The position numbers and the translations under genes were made by a program. The notes under the pieces were generated by a model that did no database searches, had not been told where the DNA came from, and saw only the letters and a list, made by a program, of their open reading frames with translations. Of a DNA stretch of 64,000 bases, positions 44,324 through 53,663 are shown piece after piece. The stretch is from contig CAYRYD010000015.1 in NCBI GenBank assembly GCA_964428345.1, forward strand, positions 1 through 64,000, in the 5' to 3' direction. This stretch comes from JABDMH01 sp964428345. Lineage in GTDB: Bacteria > Bacteroidota > Bacteroidia > Chitinophagales > Saprospiraceae. Each line of letters opens with the position of its first letter. Position 1 is the first letter of the stretch.

Positions 44324-45448
44324 TCAGACCACAAATAACTCACTTGCAATGAAATCGGCAAATAACTTACCTTCACCAGTGAGGAGATAGGTCCCATTGG
44401 AGGATTCAACCCAGCCCCGCTGCACAAATAACCGGATTCCCTCCTGAAAGGTCTGTACATACCTTTCACCCATCTGCTTCAAATCGGTTTCACGGCAACC
44501 CCATCTGGTGCGCAACCCGGTCATAACGTACTCATTGTACCGCTGATCGGCGGTCAGCACTTCAGCCTCACCAGGCCAGAGTCCCTCTTCAATGGCACGG
44601 ATATATTGTGCATTGTTGGCGATATTCCAGCTGCGTGACCATCCGTCGTAAGAATGGGCCGAGGGTCCGAGTCCGAGATAGGGTTTCTGCTTCCAGTAGT
44701 TGGTATTATGGATTGCCAGATATCCTTCACGGGCAAAATTGGATATCTCATAGTACACATAACCATGGGTGGCGGCAAATTCGGTCAGGAGTTGAAAATG
44801 ACGGGTCATCATTTCATCTTCCAGTGCCGGTACCTGCTGCCGGCGGATCTGATGAGCCAGTAGCGTTTTCGGTTCTACCGTCAATGCGTAACAACTCAGA
44901 TGATTAACCTGAAAAGATGCAGCGATCTCCAGATTCCGGTACCAGGCCTTTTCACTCAGACCCGGTAATCCGTATATGAGGTCGATGCTAAAATTCCTAA
45001 AACCCAATTCAACGATATACTCCAGGCATTGTATAGCCTGCCGGGCATCATGAGCCCGGTGCATCCAGCGCAAATCCTCATCGCGGAAAGACTGAATGCC
45101 AATGCTCAACCGGTTTACCGGTCCGGAACCAAGTGCTTGCAGTTTTTCCCGGGATAAATCGTCGGGATTGGCTTCCAGGGTGACTTCCGCATCCGGTTCT
45201 ATTTCAAAATGCCGGCTGATGGCCAGCCAGATCCGGTCAAGTTGTTCCGCTGACAATAAGGAGGGTGTTCCACCTCCAAAATAAACGGACTCCATCGACT
45301 GGCCCTTCAAATAGTCAATTCGCAATTCCAACTCCCGGATTATGGCGTCGATCATCCGGTCCAGCTGCCCTAGCCGGGTAGAAAAATGGAAATTGCAGTA
45401 ACTGCAAGCCTGCTTACAAAAGGGAATATGTATATAGAGGCCTGCCAT
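44324..45448 (-). CDS. hemW: Radical SAM HemW (heme chaperone/oxygen-independent coproporphyrinogen III oxidase-like)
   Basis: A 374-residue radical SAM protein. The 4Fe-4S motif CKQACSYCNF (C-x3-C-x2-C) lies near residue 11. SVYFGGGTPSLLSAEQLDRI near 55 is the conserved GGGTPS block, and FSIDLIYGLPG near 163 is typical of the HemN/HemW family. No residues specific for true HemN are visible, so heme trafficking is the likelier role. The gene diverges from the BamA-like gene across a 38-base spacer with a TATCTTTG box on the minus strand. Confidence 0.9.
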   Translation of the reverse strand: MAGLYIHIPFCKQACSYCNFHFSTRLGQLDRMIDAIIRELELRIDYLKGQSMESVYFGGGTPSLLSAEQLDRIWLAISRHFEIEPDAEVTLEANPDDLSREKLQALGSGPVNRLSIGIQSFRDEDLRWMHRAHDARQAIQCLEYIVELGFRNFSIDLIYGLPGLSEKAWYRNLEIAASFQVNHLSCYALTVEPKTLLAHQIRRQQVPALEDEMMTRHFQLLTEFAATHGYVYYEISNFAREGYLAIHNTNYWKQKPYLGLGPSAHSYDGWSRSWNIANNAQYIRAIEEGLWPGEAEVLTADQRYNEYVMTGLRTRWGCRETDLKQMGERYVQTFQEGIRLFVQRGWVESSNGTYLLTGEGKLFADFIASELFVV

Positions 45449-45473
45449 TTTTCGTTGTAGATTCGTTTTGACC

Positions 45474-45481
45474 CAAAGATA
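45474..45481 (-). promoter_or_regulatory. Putative -7 box of hemW
   Basis: Reads TATCTTTG on the minus strand, matching TAnnTTTG, 26 bases before the hemW ATG. No clear -33 element is seen. Confidence 0.4.
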
Positions 45482-45486
45482 TCAGT

Positions 45487-47250
45487 TTGATCTTCGTCCG
45501 TTATCTCATCCTGATCATAACACTATTTCCGGCATCCGGTTTAATATCCGGCCAGAACATGGCGGTCAGATGGCTGACGGAAGAACCCTTACCCCTGGAA
45601 TTACCGGATTCGCTGCCGCTCTTGTCTTCCAGAGACAGTTGTCTGGTCTATCTCCATCAACTGCATGAAGCAGCCTATCTCGAAGCAGCGGTTGACAGTA
45701 TCTGGCAAAACGGTGATGAGATCCAGGTTCTTCTTCACTTGGGTAAGCCTTATCGTTGGAGTTATCTGGACTTTTCCGCAATCCCGCCGGTGATTCAAAA
45801 TGAGCTGACGCTTCACATTCCTCCGGAAAAATTGTTCAGCTATGCTGAGATACAGGATCTGTTTCAGCGGATCCTGGAGATCGCCGAAAACCGGGGATAT
45901 CCTTTTGCTGCGGTGCATCTCGACAGTATAGGTATCCGTCAGGAAAGGATCGATGCCAAAATTATCGTGGCATTAAATGAACGCATCGAAATCGAACGCA
46001 TCCGGATCGATGGCAGTCTTAAACTGAGCGACCGCTACCTCCGGCATCTACTCGACATCGAAGAAGGAGAACCCTTCATACGAGACAAGATCATGGGGAT
46101 CCGGGATCGCCTGGAAGTTGTCAGCTTTATGGACTACCGGCAGGATCCTGTGGTCGAATTTCTGGGAAACGGAGCAACCCTCCGGTTATTTCTGGACCGA
46201 AAAAATGCCAATCGTTTTGATATTCTCCTGGGCCTGTTGCCCAGTCAGCAGGAAAACCGTCGCTTTCAACTCACCGGTAATGTCAACATCGACCTGGCCA
46301 ATCAATTTAGCGCCGGTGAGGTTCTGCAATTTAATTATGAAAATCTGATGCCGGGTACCCAGAGACTCGATCTCAATTTAAATTATCCCTTTATTTTTGA
46401 CTGGCCTTTTGGTGCCGATCTGCATTTCAACCTCTACAAGCGCGATTCGTCTTATATCGATGTTGGGTATCGGACCGGACTTCAATATTTCATCCGGGGC
46501 AGCAATTATTTCCAATTTTTTCTGGAAAATCAGAGCACCAATCTTCTGACGGTCGACACCAATCAGGTCCGTTTCACCCGTCGACTGCCAAAATTCCTGG
46601 ATGTTCGGCAAAAATTATTGGGCACCACCCTTCATTTTGAAAAGCTCAACTACCGGCTAAACCCCCGACGGGGCTATGATCTGACCTTTAGTATCAGCGG
46701 AGGCACAAAAAAAATAAAGAAAAATAACAGTATTCTCGGATTGACGGATCCAGGAGATCCGGGCTTTGACTTTAATGATCTCTATAAAGAAATCGACCTG
46801 AATTCCTTTCAATATAAAATGTACGTTCAATTACAAAAATACTTCCCGCTTTTTCAAAGCAGTGCTCTTAAATTAGCCAATACGACCGCGTTGATCGGAT
46901 CAGGACAGGCGTTGTCAGACAACGAACTCTACCGCATTGGGGGCACCCGGTTATTACGTGGTTTCAATGAAGAAACCATCTTTGCCAGTTTCTATTCCGT
47001 CTTCACCTCGGAGTACCGTTTGCTATTTAACCGGAACAGCAATCTGTTTATATTCTGGGATGTGGCCTATACAGAAAAGAATACGAATCTCGAAAAATTT
47101 ACCGACCGGCTATCCGGACTTGGTACCGGTCTTAATCTGGAAACCAAAGTCGGAATCTTCTCCATCAGCTATGCGCTGGGTACCCGACGCAACCTGCCTC
47201 TCAGTTTCAGGGAAGGCCGCATCCATTTCGGGATGATAAGTCAGTTTTAG
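45487..47250 (+). CDS. BamA/TamA-like outer-membrane barrel protein
   Basis: A 587-residue exported protein with signal segment MIFVRYLILIITLFPASGLI. Two or three POTRA-like modules cover about 60-230 (for example IEIERIRIDGSLKLSDRYLR). A surface-antigen barrel of the Omp85 superfamily follows to the C-terminus, with the conserved RIGGTRLLRGFNEE motif near 485. The last residue is Phe, as usual for outer-membrane barrels. It probably inserts or translocates outer-membrane components, but it is shorter than BamA and a TamA-like or patatin-linked role is possible. It stands alone, diverging from hemW. Confidence 0.85.
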   Translation: MIFVRYLILIITLFPASGLISGQNMAVRWLTEEPLPLELPDSLPLLSSRDSCLVYLHQLHEAAYLEAAVDSIWQNGDEIQVLLHLGKPYRWSYLDFSAIPPVIQNELTLHIPPEKLFSYAEIQDLFQRILEIAENRGYPFAAVHLDSIGIRQERIDAKIIVALNERIEIERIRIDGSLKLSDRYLRHLLDIEEGEPFIRDKIMGIRDRLEVVSFMDYRQDPVVEFLGNGATLRLFLDRKNANRFDILLGLLPSQQENRRFQLTGNVNIDLANQFSAGEVLQFNYENLMPGTQRLDLNLNYPFIFDWPFGADLHFNLYKRDSSYIDVGYRTGLQYFIRGSNYFQFFLENQSTNLLTVDTNQVRFTRRLPKFLDVRQKLLGTTLHFEKLNYRLNPRRGYDLTFSISGGTKKIKKNNSILGLTDPGDPGFDFNDLYKEIDLNSFQYKMYVQLQKYFPLFQSSALKLANTTALIGSGQALSDNELYRIGGTRLLRGFNEETIFASFYSVFTSEYRLLFNRNSNLFIFWDVAYTEKNTNLEKFTDRLSGLGTGLNLETKVGIFSISYALGTRRNLPLSFREGRIHFGMISQF

Positions 47251-47379
47251 AGTTGGTATTATTGTATTTTGGTTTTATGGTTTTATGGTAATTTGTATTT
47301 TGGTGAGATTGCCCAAAAAATACCGGTTTTATTTAATATCTTTAAGCATCATTTTCTTAATCCAAAAAAAGAGTAACTC

Positions 47380-47715
47380 ATGAGCAAGTTAGATGAGAAA
47401 GTAGCACTTTACTCCAAAGAACTAACCAAACTAGGCCAGAAAGTCGATGAGGCATTGGTCCGGGCCATTGCCAAAGGTTGCGGTCCATCGATTTATACCT
47501 CCGATGGGGAGACCGTGTCCTCTTCAGATAAAGCCGAATTAGAGAGGGTCAAGAAAAATTTTATGGAAAAAAAGCTGGGTCTATCGGGCAACGATCTGGA
47601 GTCTGGCATCCAATATGCCATTGAGGCCATTGGAAAATCCAACCGCAATAAATACCGCGTAGTGTTTTATTACCTGATTGTAAAGAAATTCAAGAAGGAA
47701 TCCGTGTATGCGTGA
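47380..47715 (+). CDS. DUF2853 family protein
   Basis: A 111-residue protein with a good match to DUF2853: MSKLDEKVALYSKELTKLGQ at the start, IAKGCGPSIYTSDGETVSSSD in the middle and a helical tail with NRNKYRVVFYYLIVKKF. The family is small, soluble and of unknown function, common in Bacteroidota and some proteobacteria. A terminator follows 30 bases after the stop. No partner gene is evident. Confidence 0.92.
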   Translation: MSKLDEKVALYSKELTKLGQKVDEALVRAIAKGCGPSIYTSDGETVSSSDKAELERVKKNFMEKKLGLSGNDLESGIQYAIEAIGKSNRNKYRVVFYYLIVKKFKKESVYA

Positions 47716-47746
47716 GCAGATCTTCCCGTTCCTGAATGAAAACATG

Positions 47747-47777
47747 AGAGTAGTGAGCAATTGCTACTCTTTTTTTT
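47747..47777 (+). terminator. Rho-independent terminator after the DUF2853 gene
   Basis: Stem AGAGTAG (47747-47753) / CTACTCT (47764-47770) followed by eight T. It begins 31 bases after the stop codon. Confidence 0.8.
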
Positions 47778-47820
47778 ATTTTGATTTTGGATCTTTAAAG
47801 TTTTTAAAGGACATGTTTCA

Positions 47821-47867
47821 AAGGGGTCATGACCCCTTGGAGGTTTTAGGAGCCCCTTGGAGGTTTT
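47821..47867. repeat. 18-bp palindrome and 15-bp direct repeat
   Basis: A perfect palindrome, AAGGGGTCATGACCCCTT, at 47821-47838, partly overlapped by two direct copies of CCCCTTGGAGGTTTT at 47833-47847 and 47853-47867. It lies in the short spacer between the DUF2853 terminator and the end of the broken permease gene. Confidence 0.8.
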
Positions 47868-47910
47868 CGGACGCGAATGACATCATTTCGCCATGCAGGA
47901 CAGCCAGTCC

Positions 47911-50302
47911 TCATTCATCCCTCAGGCTTTCAACCGGATTTACCAAAGCCGCCCTCAGACTTTGTACGCTGACCGTGATCAGGGCAATGAAAATGGCGAT
48001 GGCTCCCGATTCCATAAAAAACCACCCATTTAACTCGATGCGGTAAGCAAAATTGAGGAGCCAATTCTCCATAAAATACCAGGCAACTGGCGTAGCGATC
48101 AGCAGGCCAAGACCCACCAGACTGAGAAAGTCCCGGGAGACTAAACCCACAATACTGCTGATGCTGGCACCCAGTATCTTCCGGATACCAATTTCTTTTT
48201 CCCGTTTTTTCAGGGTAAAAGTACTCAACCCAAAAAGACCCATGCAGGCTATTACTAAAGCGATAACCGTCAAGGCCAGGATCCCTTTGCCGGCAATCTC
48301 CTCCTGTTCCGCAAACTGCTTGAAAGTATCATCTACAAAAGAGTACCGGAGTTCTTGCCGGGGGTTGAGCTGTTGCCAGATTGTATTTGTCTCCTCAATA
48401 AAACCAGTCAGGGATTCCGGTCTAAGGTTTCCAGAAAGTCTCAAGGTCAGGAGATCACCCACTGGGGAATATTGTAGTACCACGGGTCGGATCCCTGTTT
48501 TCAGGCTTTCAATATGAAAATCGCTGACCACTCCAATGACCTTTAGACCTTTGGAGATATCCGCTCCGATAGCCTCGGTCAGACCCAGCGCATTTCTGGC
48601 TGATTCATTAATAATGGCTACCGTGCTGTCTTCTCCCGGCTTCTCCGGAAAATTCTGTCCCTCAATCAGGTGAATACCCATGGTGGGCAGGAAAGAGGCA
48701 TCCACCGGGAGCGTGCGGATGGGCACTGAACTTTCCATCTCCGTTGTTTTGTAGGACGACTGATATATACTGCTCCCTCCCGGAATGCTTTTGGCAAAAG
48801 TGCTGCTCAAAACCGCTGGGTTGGAAACGAGCCGCTGCCGGAATGTTTCGGCAGAACTTCCCAGCGACGCCACATTCTCAATCACCATCAATCCATCCCG
48901 GTCAAAACCAGATCTTTCTGGTGCATAAATTTTAACTGACTGAAAATCACCAGTGATCCGCAGATCAAGGCGGTCGTAATGGCAAACTGAAAGACGACCA
49001 GTATACTTCTCAGACCAGTATTTCGGTACCCCTCACTTTGATTTTTCAGTAGATTTGAAGGTTTGACTAAACTAAGATGAATAGCCGGATACATTGCGGC
49101 CAGCAGTCCAACTACTACCGCAAATAACAGGAAACCCAAAAACTGCCAATAGTTGATATGATCCAAAGATAAAAGGGTGTCTCCGGTCCATAATTCAAAT
49201 AATTTCAAAATCGCATTCATCATCAGCGCGGAAGCAATAACCACAAAGAAGGATTCGATGAGTGATTCAGATATAAATTGCCTGAACAATCTAAAACGAT
49301 TCACTCCCAGCGACTTTTTTATACCGATTTCCTTAATTCTCGTAAAAGACCTCGCCGTCGATAGATTAATATAATTGGCAACAGCAATTAAGAGAATCAA
49401 TAAGCCAATTATTAAAAAACCTCTGACTTTCTGCAAATTTCCTCCTGCTGACATTTCAAAATTAAGTCCTGACTTCAGTTGGATTTCCTCCAAAGGATGA
49501 ATAATAAACCGGTAGGCATCCGGTTGCTGCTTCCATTCTGCATAAGACAGTCCGCCAGACTTTCCATAACTCTCATAAATTTCATCCCGCAGGATATGCT
49601 CCAGTTCACTTTCCAGAGCGGGCAGATCAGCAGTCTTTTTAAGTTTAAAATAAGTATAGTATAATAAGCCGCCGAATACCAAGATCTCTCCTGTTTCAGA
49701 AATGGCTGGATCGGGATCCAGATATCTCCAATCATGTGCGTGAATATGCCATCTCTTTTTACCACTGCCCCGATCTGATAGTTCTTCTTTTCTTCTCCCA
49801 ATAGCAATTCAATTTCTTTTCCGGCAACTTCCAGGTCGCCAAACCATCGAAGGGCTAAGTCCGAGGAAATGACAGCCTGGCCCGGTTCGGATAAAAGATG
49901 ACGATCATTGCCTGAAAGAACAGGAAAGTCAAACAGATCAAAATAAGAAGAGTCACAGGCAATAAGTACCGCATTGACTGACCGGTTGTCTTGTTCCAGA
50001 GCAATCTGTCCCCTGACGCTGACCCGGGAGGAAGCCTCAACCGCGTCACTATGGGTTTGCAGGTATTCCGGAAGATATTCAGGACCTACGGCAAATCCTC
50101 CTAAATTCATAAAATCCACTCCTACCCGATATATTCTATCCGAGTCCGAAAATGATTTTTCGTAATTCAATTCCTGCCACGCATATGAAATGCCAAGGAA
50201 GGCACAAGCGACACCCAGAGCCAGACCAGACAGGTTAATAAATGAAATCAACGGACTCCTGCTTAACCTGCGAAGGGCAATCCTGATGTGGAATGGATTC
50301 AT
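47911..50302 (-). pseudogene. FtsX/MacB-type ABC permease, broken by two frameshifts
   Basis: Three overlapping frames together make one full permease of about 800 residues: MacB-type periplasmic domains and four C-terminal-type helices at IALRRLSRSPLISFINLSGL, the middle LILLIAVANYINLSTARSFT and the C-terminal STFTLKKREKEIGIRKILGA. Frame one ends where AGTAT is duplicated on the plus strand at 49653-49662; removing one copy restores YYTYFKLKKTADL. Frame two is lost at 48904-48907, where a run of four A would need a fifth to give DLVFDRDGLMVIENVA. The five-base duplication looks mutational; the homopolymer change could be sequencing error. The intact relative upstream may supply any activity. 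Confidence 0.75.
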
Positions 50303-50368
50303 GAGCAATACATTTGCGTTCAATTTAATCGATCATTCTACCGTAATCCCCGGCTACAGGATTCCCTG

Positions 50369-52771
50369 TCAATCATTCTTAAGTGTTTTTACCGGGTTGG
50401 TCCTTGCCGCAACATAGGTTTGTAAAATTACAGGCAATAATCCAATGATAAACAAGAAACTGATCGGAAAGAAAACCATCGCAAAATCAAAAGAAATGCG
50501 GAGCACAAAATTCTGTAGCCAGATATTTGCTATGATTAAAGTCAAAGGTGCCGCGATCAGAACGGCGATGACCAGTAACAACACAAATCCCTTCGATAAA
50601 TACCAGACAATATTACTTTCTGTGGCGCCTAACACTTTGCGGATACTTACATCTTTAATTCGCCCCTCCACTGTATAGATAACCATACCCAATAAACCCA
50701 TGCAGGCAATAATGATCGCCAGAAATCCCACATAACCGATAATCCGGGAACCCATCCGAAAGAATTTAGCCACGAAATAAACCCGCTCATCCAGAAAAAA
50801 TGACGACATTTCCATGTCGGGAAAAAGTTTATCCCAGATCGCATGAATCGATGCGACCGTCTCCGGAATTTCCATACCGGCAATTCGAATATTGAGATTA
50901 GCATATGTCCCTTCTTTATTCCTGAGGCCAAAAGGTTTCACCGGAGAAAACCAGATATTATCGTGGTGAAAATCCTTAGCTATCCCAATAATAACCAGGG
51001 CTGTGGTATCCACGATCAAATGCTCACCCAAAGCCTGCTGAGGAGAGGCATAACCAAGAGTCTGTACCGCCGTTTCGTTCAGGATGATAAATTGTTCTCT
51101 TCCGGAGGAATTCTCTTCCGGAAAATCGGTTCCGGCGACCAGATCAATACGCAGGTTTTTCCTGAAATTTTTGCTGACGAAATTATAGTATAATTTAATG
51201 GAATCCTTTACCGCATTTTGAGTCACCATCGTGGATGCATTCTCTCCCGATAACATCACCAGGCCGGAGGCCGAAATGTCCTCCACTCCTACGAGCTGTG
51301 ATACCTGATGGGTGAAAATTTCAGGATCATAACCTTGCAACCGGACATTCAGGACATTGCTGATATCTTGTCCCAGCTTGGTTTCCAGAACATATTTTTG
51401 CTGCCGGTGCACGATGACGACTGTCATGATAAAAAACAGGGAAAGGGCAAACTGGACGGTGATCAGAGCCTTTCGAAGATTGACATGTGAAAAAAGTCTG
51501 ATACCTGATAATTGCCGGATGGCATGTAAAGGCTGATATCCTGAAATATGAAAGGCAGGAAACAAACCGGCAAAAAAACCAACCAGCAAACTAAATCCCA
51601 GGAAAATGAGATAATTGGAGAGGGATTTTTCCAAATCAAAAATATCTCCTACAAATGGATCCAGGGCAAAAAAGGCCGGTATGAGAAACTCCAGCATGAC
51701 GAGAGCCAAACCATAAGCCATTAATGAGATCAGTATCGCTTCTCCAAGAAACTGTTGGACGATGTCTCTTTTCCGGGCACCGATCACCCGGCGAACTCCG
51801 ATTTCCATGGCCCTTTTCATCGACCTGGCCACTGATAAATTCACATAATTAAAACAGGCAGAGAGGATGATCATCAGACCCAACGCCATTAAGAAATACA
51901 ACACGATCCGGGGTGTACCAATCCCGATCTCATTGAAGAGATCCCGGCTGGGCATAATGTCATCAAGGGCTTGCGATTCAAATAAATAATGATGGTTTAA
52001 ACTTCGGTTGGTGAATATTGCCGCCTGCTCCTGTAATGCTTCATCAAGCATGCCTTTGGTGGCTTTGTCATCAATCACCAAATAGACCAGGCCTCTTCCG
52101 ATCTCATCCGGGCTATAAAATCCGGTTTCCTTTTCCTGGTCAGCAACCGATTGTTTAAGCGTTGAGAAAGAAATCAGAAAATCAAATTGAATGTGTGACC
52201 TTCGCGGAGGATCCGGCACAATCCCGGTGACGGAAAAATCACCGTAGGCACCCAATTTTAAGTTTGCCCCGAGTGGATCAGCATCGGGAAAGAATTGCCG
52301 GGCAGTCGACTCCGTCAAGACAATCGATCCTGGGTTTAGCAATGCTCTGTGCTGGTCTCCTTCGCTCCAGCCAAAGCTAAACACATTGAGAAAATCCTGA
52401 TCGGTGGCAAACCCCATGCCATCGGATTTCATTCTTCTTCCGTCAATCGTAAAATCACCACCCATCAGCATCATCCGGACGGTCTGCTTGATAAAAGGAT
52501 AATTTTCCGGTAAGGACTCAGCCAGTTGCATTGAAGTAGTAGCATGCATGGCCTTTGCAAGGGGCATACTTTTTTCAGCCCTACCAGAAATCACCCGGTA
52601 AATCTGTTTTCCCCGGTCATGAAACTGATCGTATGCATACTGATCCCGCACTGCCATAATCACCAACAGGCAGATCGATATACTGGTTGCCAGACTGAAA
52701 ATGTTGAGCAATGAAAAAAGTTTGTGCTTTTGCAATTGCCGAAATGCAACCTTCATATAGTTAAAAAACAT
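50369..52771 (-). CDS. FtsX/MacB-type ABC transporter permease
   Basis: An 800-residue membrane protein with the layout of Bacteroidota MacB-like permeases: an N-terminal helix (about 20-43), a periplasmic MacB-PCD domain (about 45-260), three helices of FtsX type (about 285-420, with VNLSVARSMKRAMEIGVRRV), a second periplasmic domain and three more helices (with DVSIRKVLGATESNIV). The ATPase partner is not in the window. The neighbouring gene downstream is a frameshifted paralogue. Such permeases move lipids, peptides or antimicrobials, but the cargo here is unknown. Confidence 0.88.
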   Translation of the reverse strand: MFFNYMKVAFRQLQKHKLFSLLNIFSLATSISICLLVIMAVRDQYAYDQFHDRGKQIYRVISGRAEKSMPLAKAMHATTSMQLAESLPENYPFIKQTVRMMLMGGDFTIDGRRMKSDGMGFATDQDFLNVFSFGWSEGDQHRALLNPGSIVLTESTARQFFPDADPLGANLKLGAYGDFSVTGIVPDPPRRSHIQFDFLISFSTLKQSVADQEKETGFYSPDEIGRGLVYLVIDDKATKGMLDEALQEQAAIFTNRSLNHHYLFESQALDDIMPSRDLFNEIGIGTPRIVLYFLMALGLMIILSACFNYVNLSVARSMKRAMEIGVRRVIGARKRDIVQQFLGEAILISLMAYGLALVMLEFLIPAFFALDPFVGDIFDLEKSLSNYLIFLGFSLLVGFFAGLFPAFHISGYQPLHAIRQLSGIRLFSHVNLRKALITVQFALSLFFIMTVVIVHRQQKYVLETKLGQDISNVLNVRLQGYDPEIFTHQVSQLVGVEDISASGLVMLSGENASTMVTQNAVKDSIKLYYNFVSKNFRKNLRIDLVAGTDFPEENSSGREQFIILNETAVQTLGYASPQQALGEHLIVDTTALVIIGIAKDFHHDNIWFSPVKPFGLRNKEGTYANLNIRIAGMEIPETVASIHAIWDKLFPDMEMSSFFLDERVYFVAKFFRMGSRIIGYVGFLAIIIACMGLLGMVIYTVEGRIKDVSIRKVLGATESNIVWYLSKGFVLLLVIAVLIAAPLTLIIANIWLQNFVLRISFDFAMVFFPISFLFIIGLLPVILQTYVAARTNPVKTLKND

Positions 52772-52976
52772 ATCGACTTAATTATCAGGTTTCCATCTCT
52801 TTGCAGACAATGGCTATGCCAGGCAACCTATCGTTCTGATTATCTTGCAATTATAAAATCTGACGGGCTGATAAGATGTACATAATCGAACAATGGGTGT
52901 CCGGAACCGGACACCAGAAGTATTAAAATATGGCGTACCCCGAAACCTGTTTAAGTCCGCTTCACCGGAACATCAA

Positions 52977-53384
52977 TTAACCATTCTTTACTCCGGATCT
53001 GAGGACAAGGCCAATCACCCCTCCGGTGATTGCCGAGTTTACTGCAGTAACTATAATGTCCAGCCAGAGGGTATTCATGGAAATAAAGTTGTACATGGAA
53101 AACATCCCAAAGTTGACCGAGCCGGAGAGCAAAGCTCCGATAATAGCTCCGGTTACGGCACCACCCCGGAAGGTTTTTACGCCTGCCCAGCGTTGGGCAA
53201 CAAGAGCGATCAGAAAGGCAAAAATCAGGCAACTGACAACCATCGCCCACATTACCATGGGTTCTTTGTTGATCCCTTCGGGAGGCGTGAAAAAATTCGA
53301 AAGCAGGATTCCATAAGTCAAAAAACCCAGGATAAAGTACGAAATGCCACCGGCAATGGTACTGAGTAAGAGCTTGGTATTCAT
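52977..53384 (-). CDS. Membrane protein, DUF1761-like
   Basis: About 135 residues with four predicted transmembrane helices. The start at 53384 (MNTKLLLSTIAGGISYFILG) is chosen because the upstream codons are not membrane-like. The first helix FILGFLTYGILLSNFF and the later Gly-rich GGAVTGAIIGALLSG resemble DUF1761 proteins, of unknown function. It stands between the permease and the synthase gene with no obvious partner. Confidence 0.65.
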   Translation of the reverse strand: MNTKLLLSTIAGGISYFILGFLTYGILLSNFFTPPEGINKEPMVMWAMVVSCLIFAFLIALVAQRWAGVKTFRGGAVTGAIIGALLSGSVNFGMFSMYNFISMNTLWLDIIVTAVNSAITGGVIGLVLRSGVKNG

Positions 53385-53663
53385 ATGCTGTACTTTTTGA
53401 TTTTTCGGGAAAAGAGCGCTGGCCCGGGAGTTTCCCCAAGTTACAGAATTATCGGATCTGATGCTATTCAAAAATAGCCTATTTAAGCAGTAACTGAGGG
53501 AGAATGCGGAGGAGTCCGGTTAATTCCTCAGGGACTCCTGATACCGTGTCCCATCTGGTAAAGAGACCGGTTGACAATAAAGGCAATCTGGTCAGGTGAG
53601 CCACCCAAATTCTGAGTTTATTAATTATCTTCAGGGCCTTTGCATTATCAAATACCTATTAAG

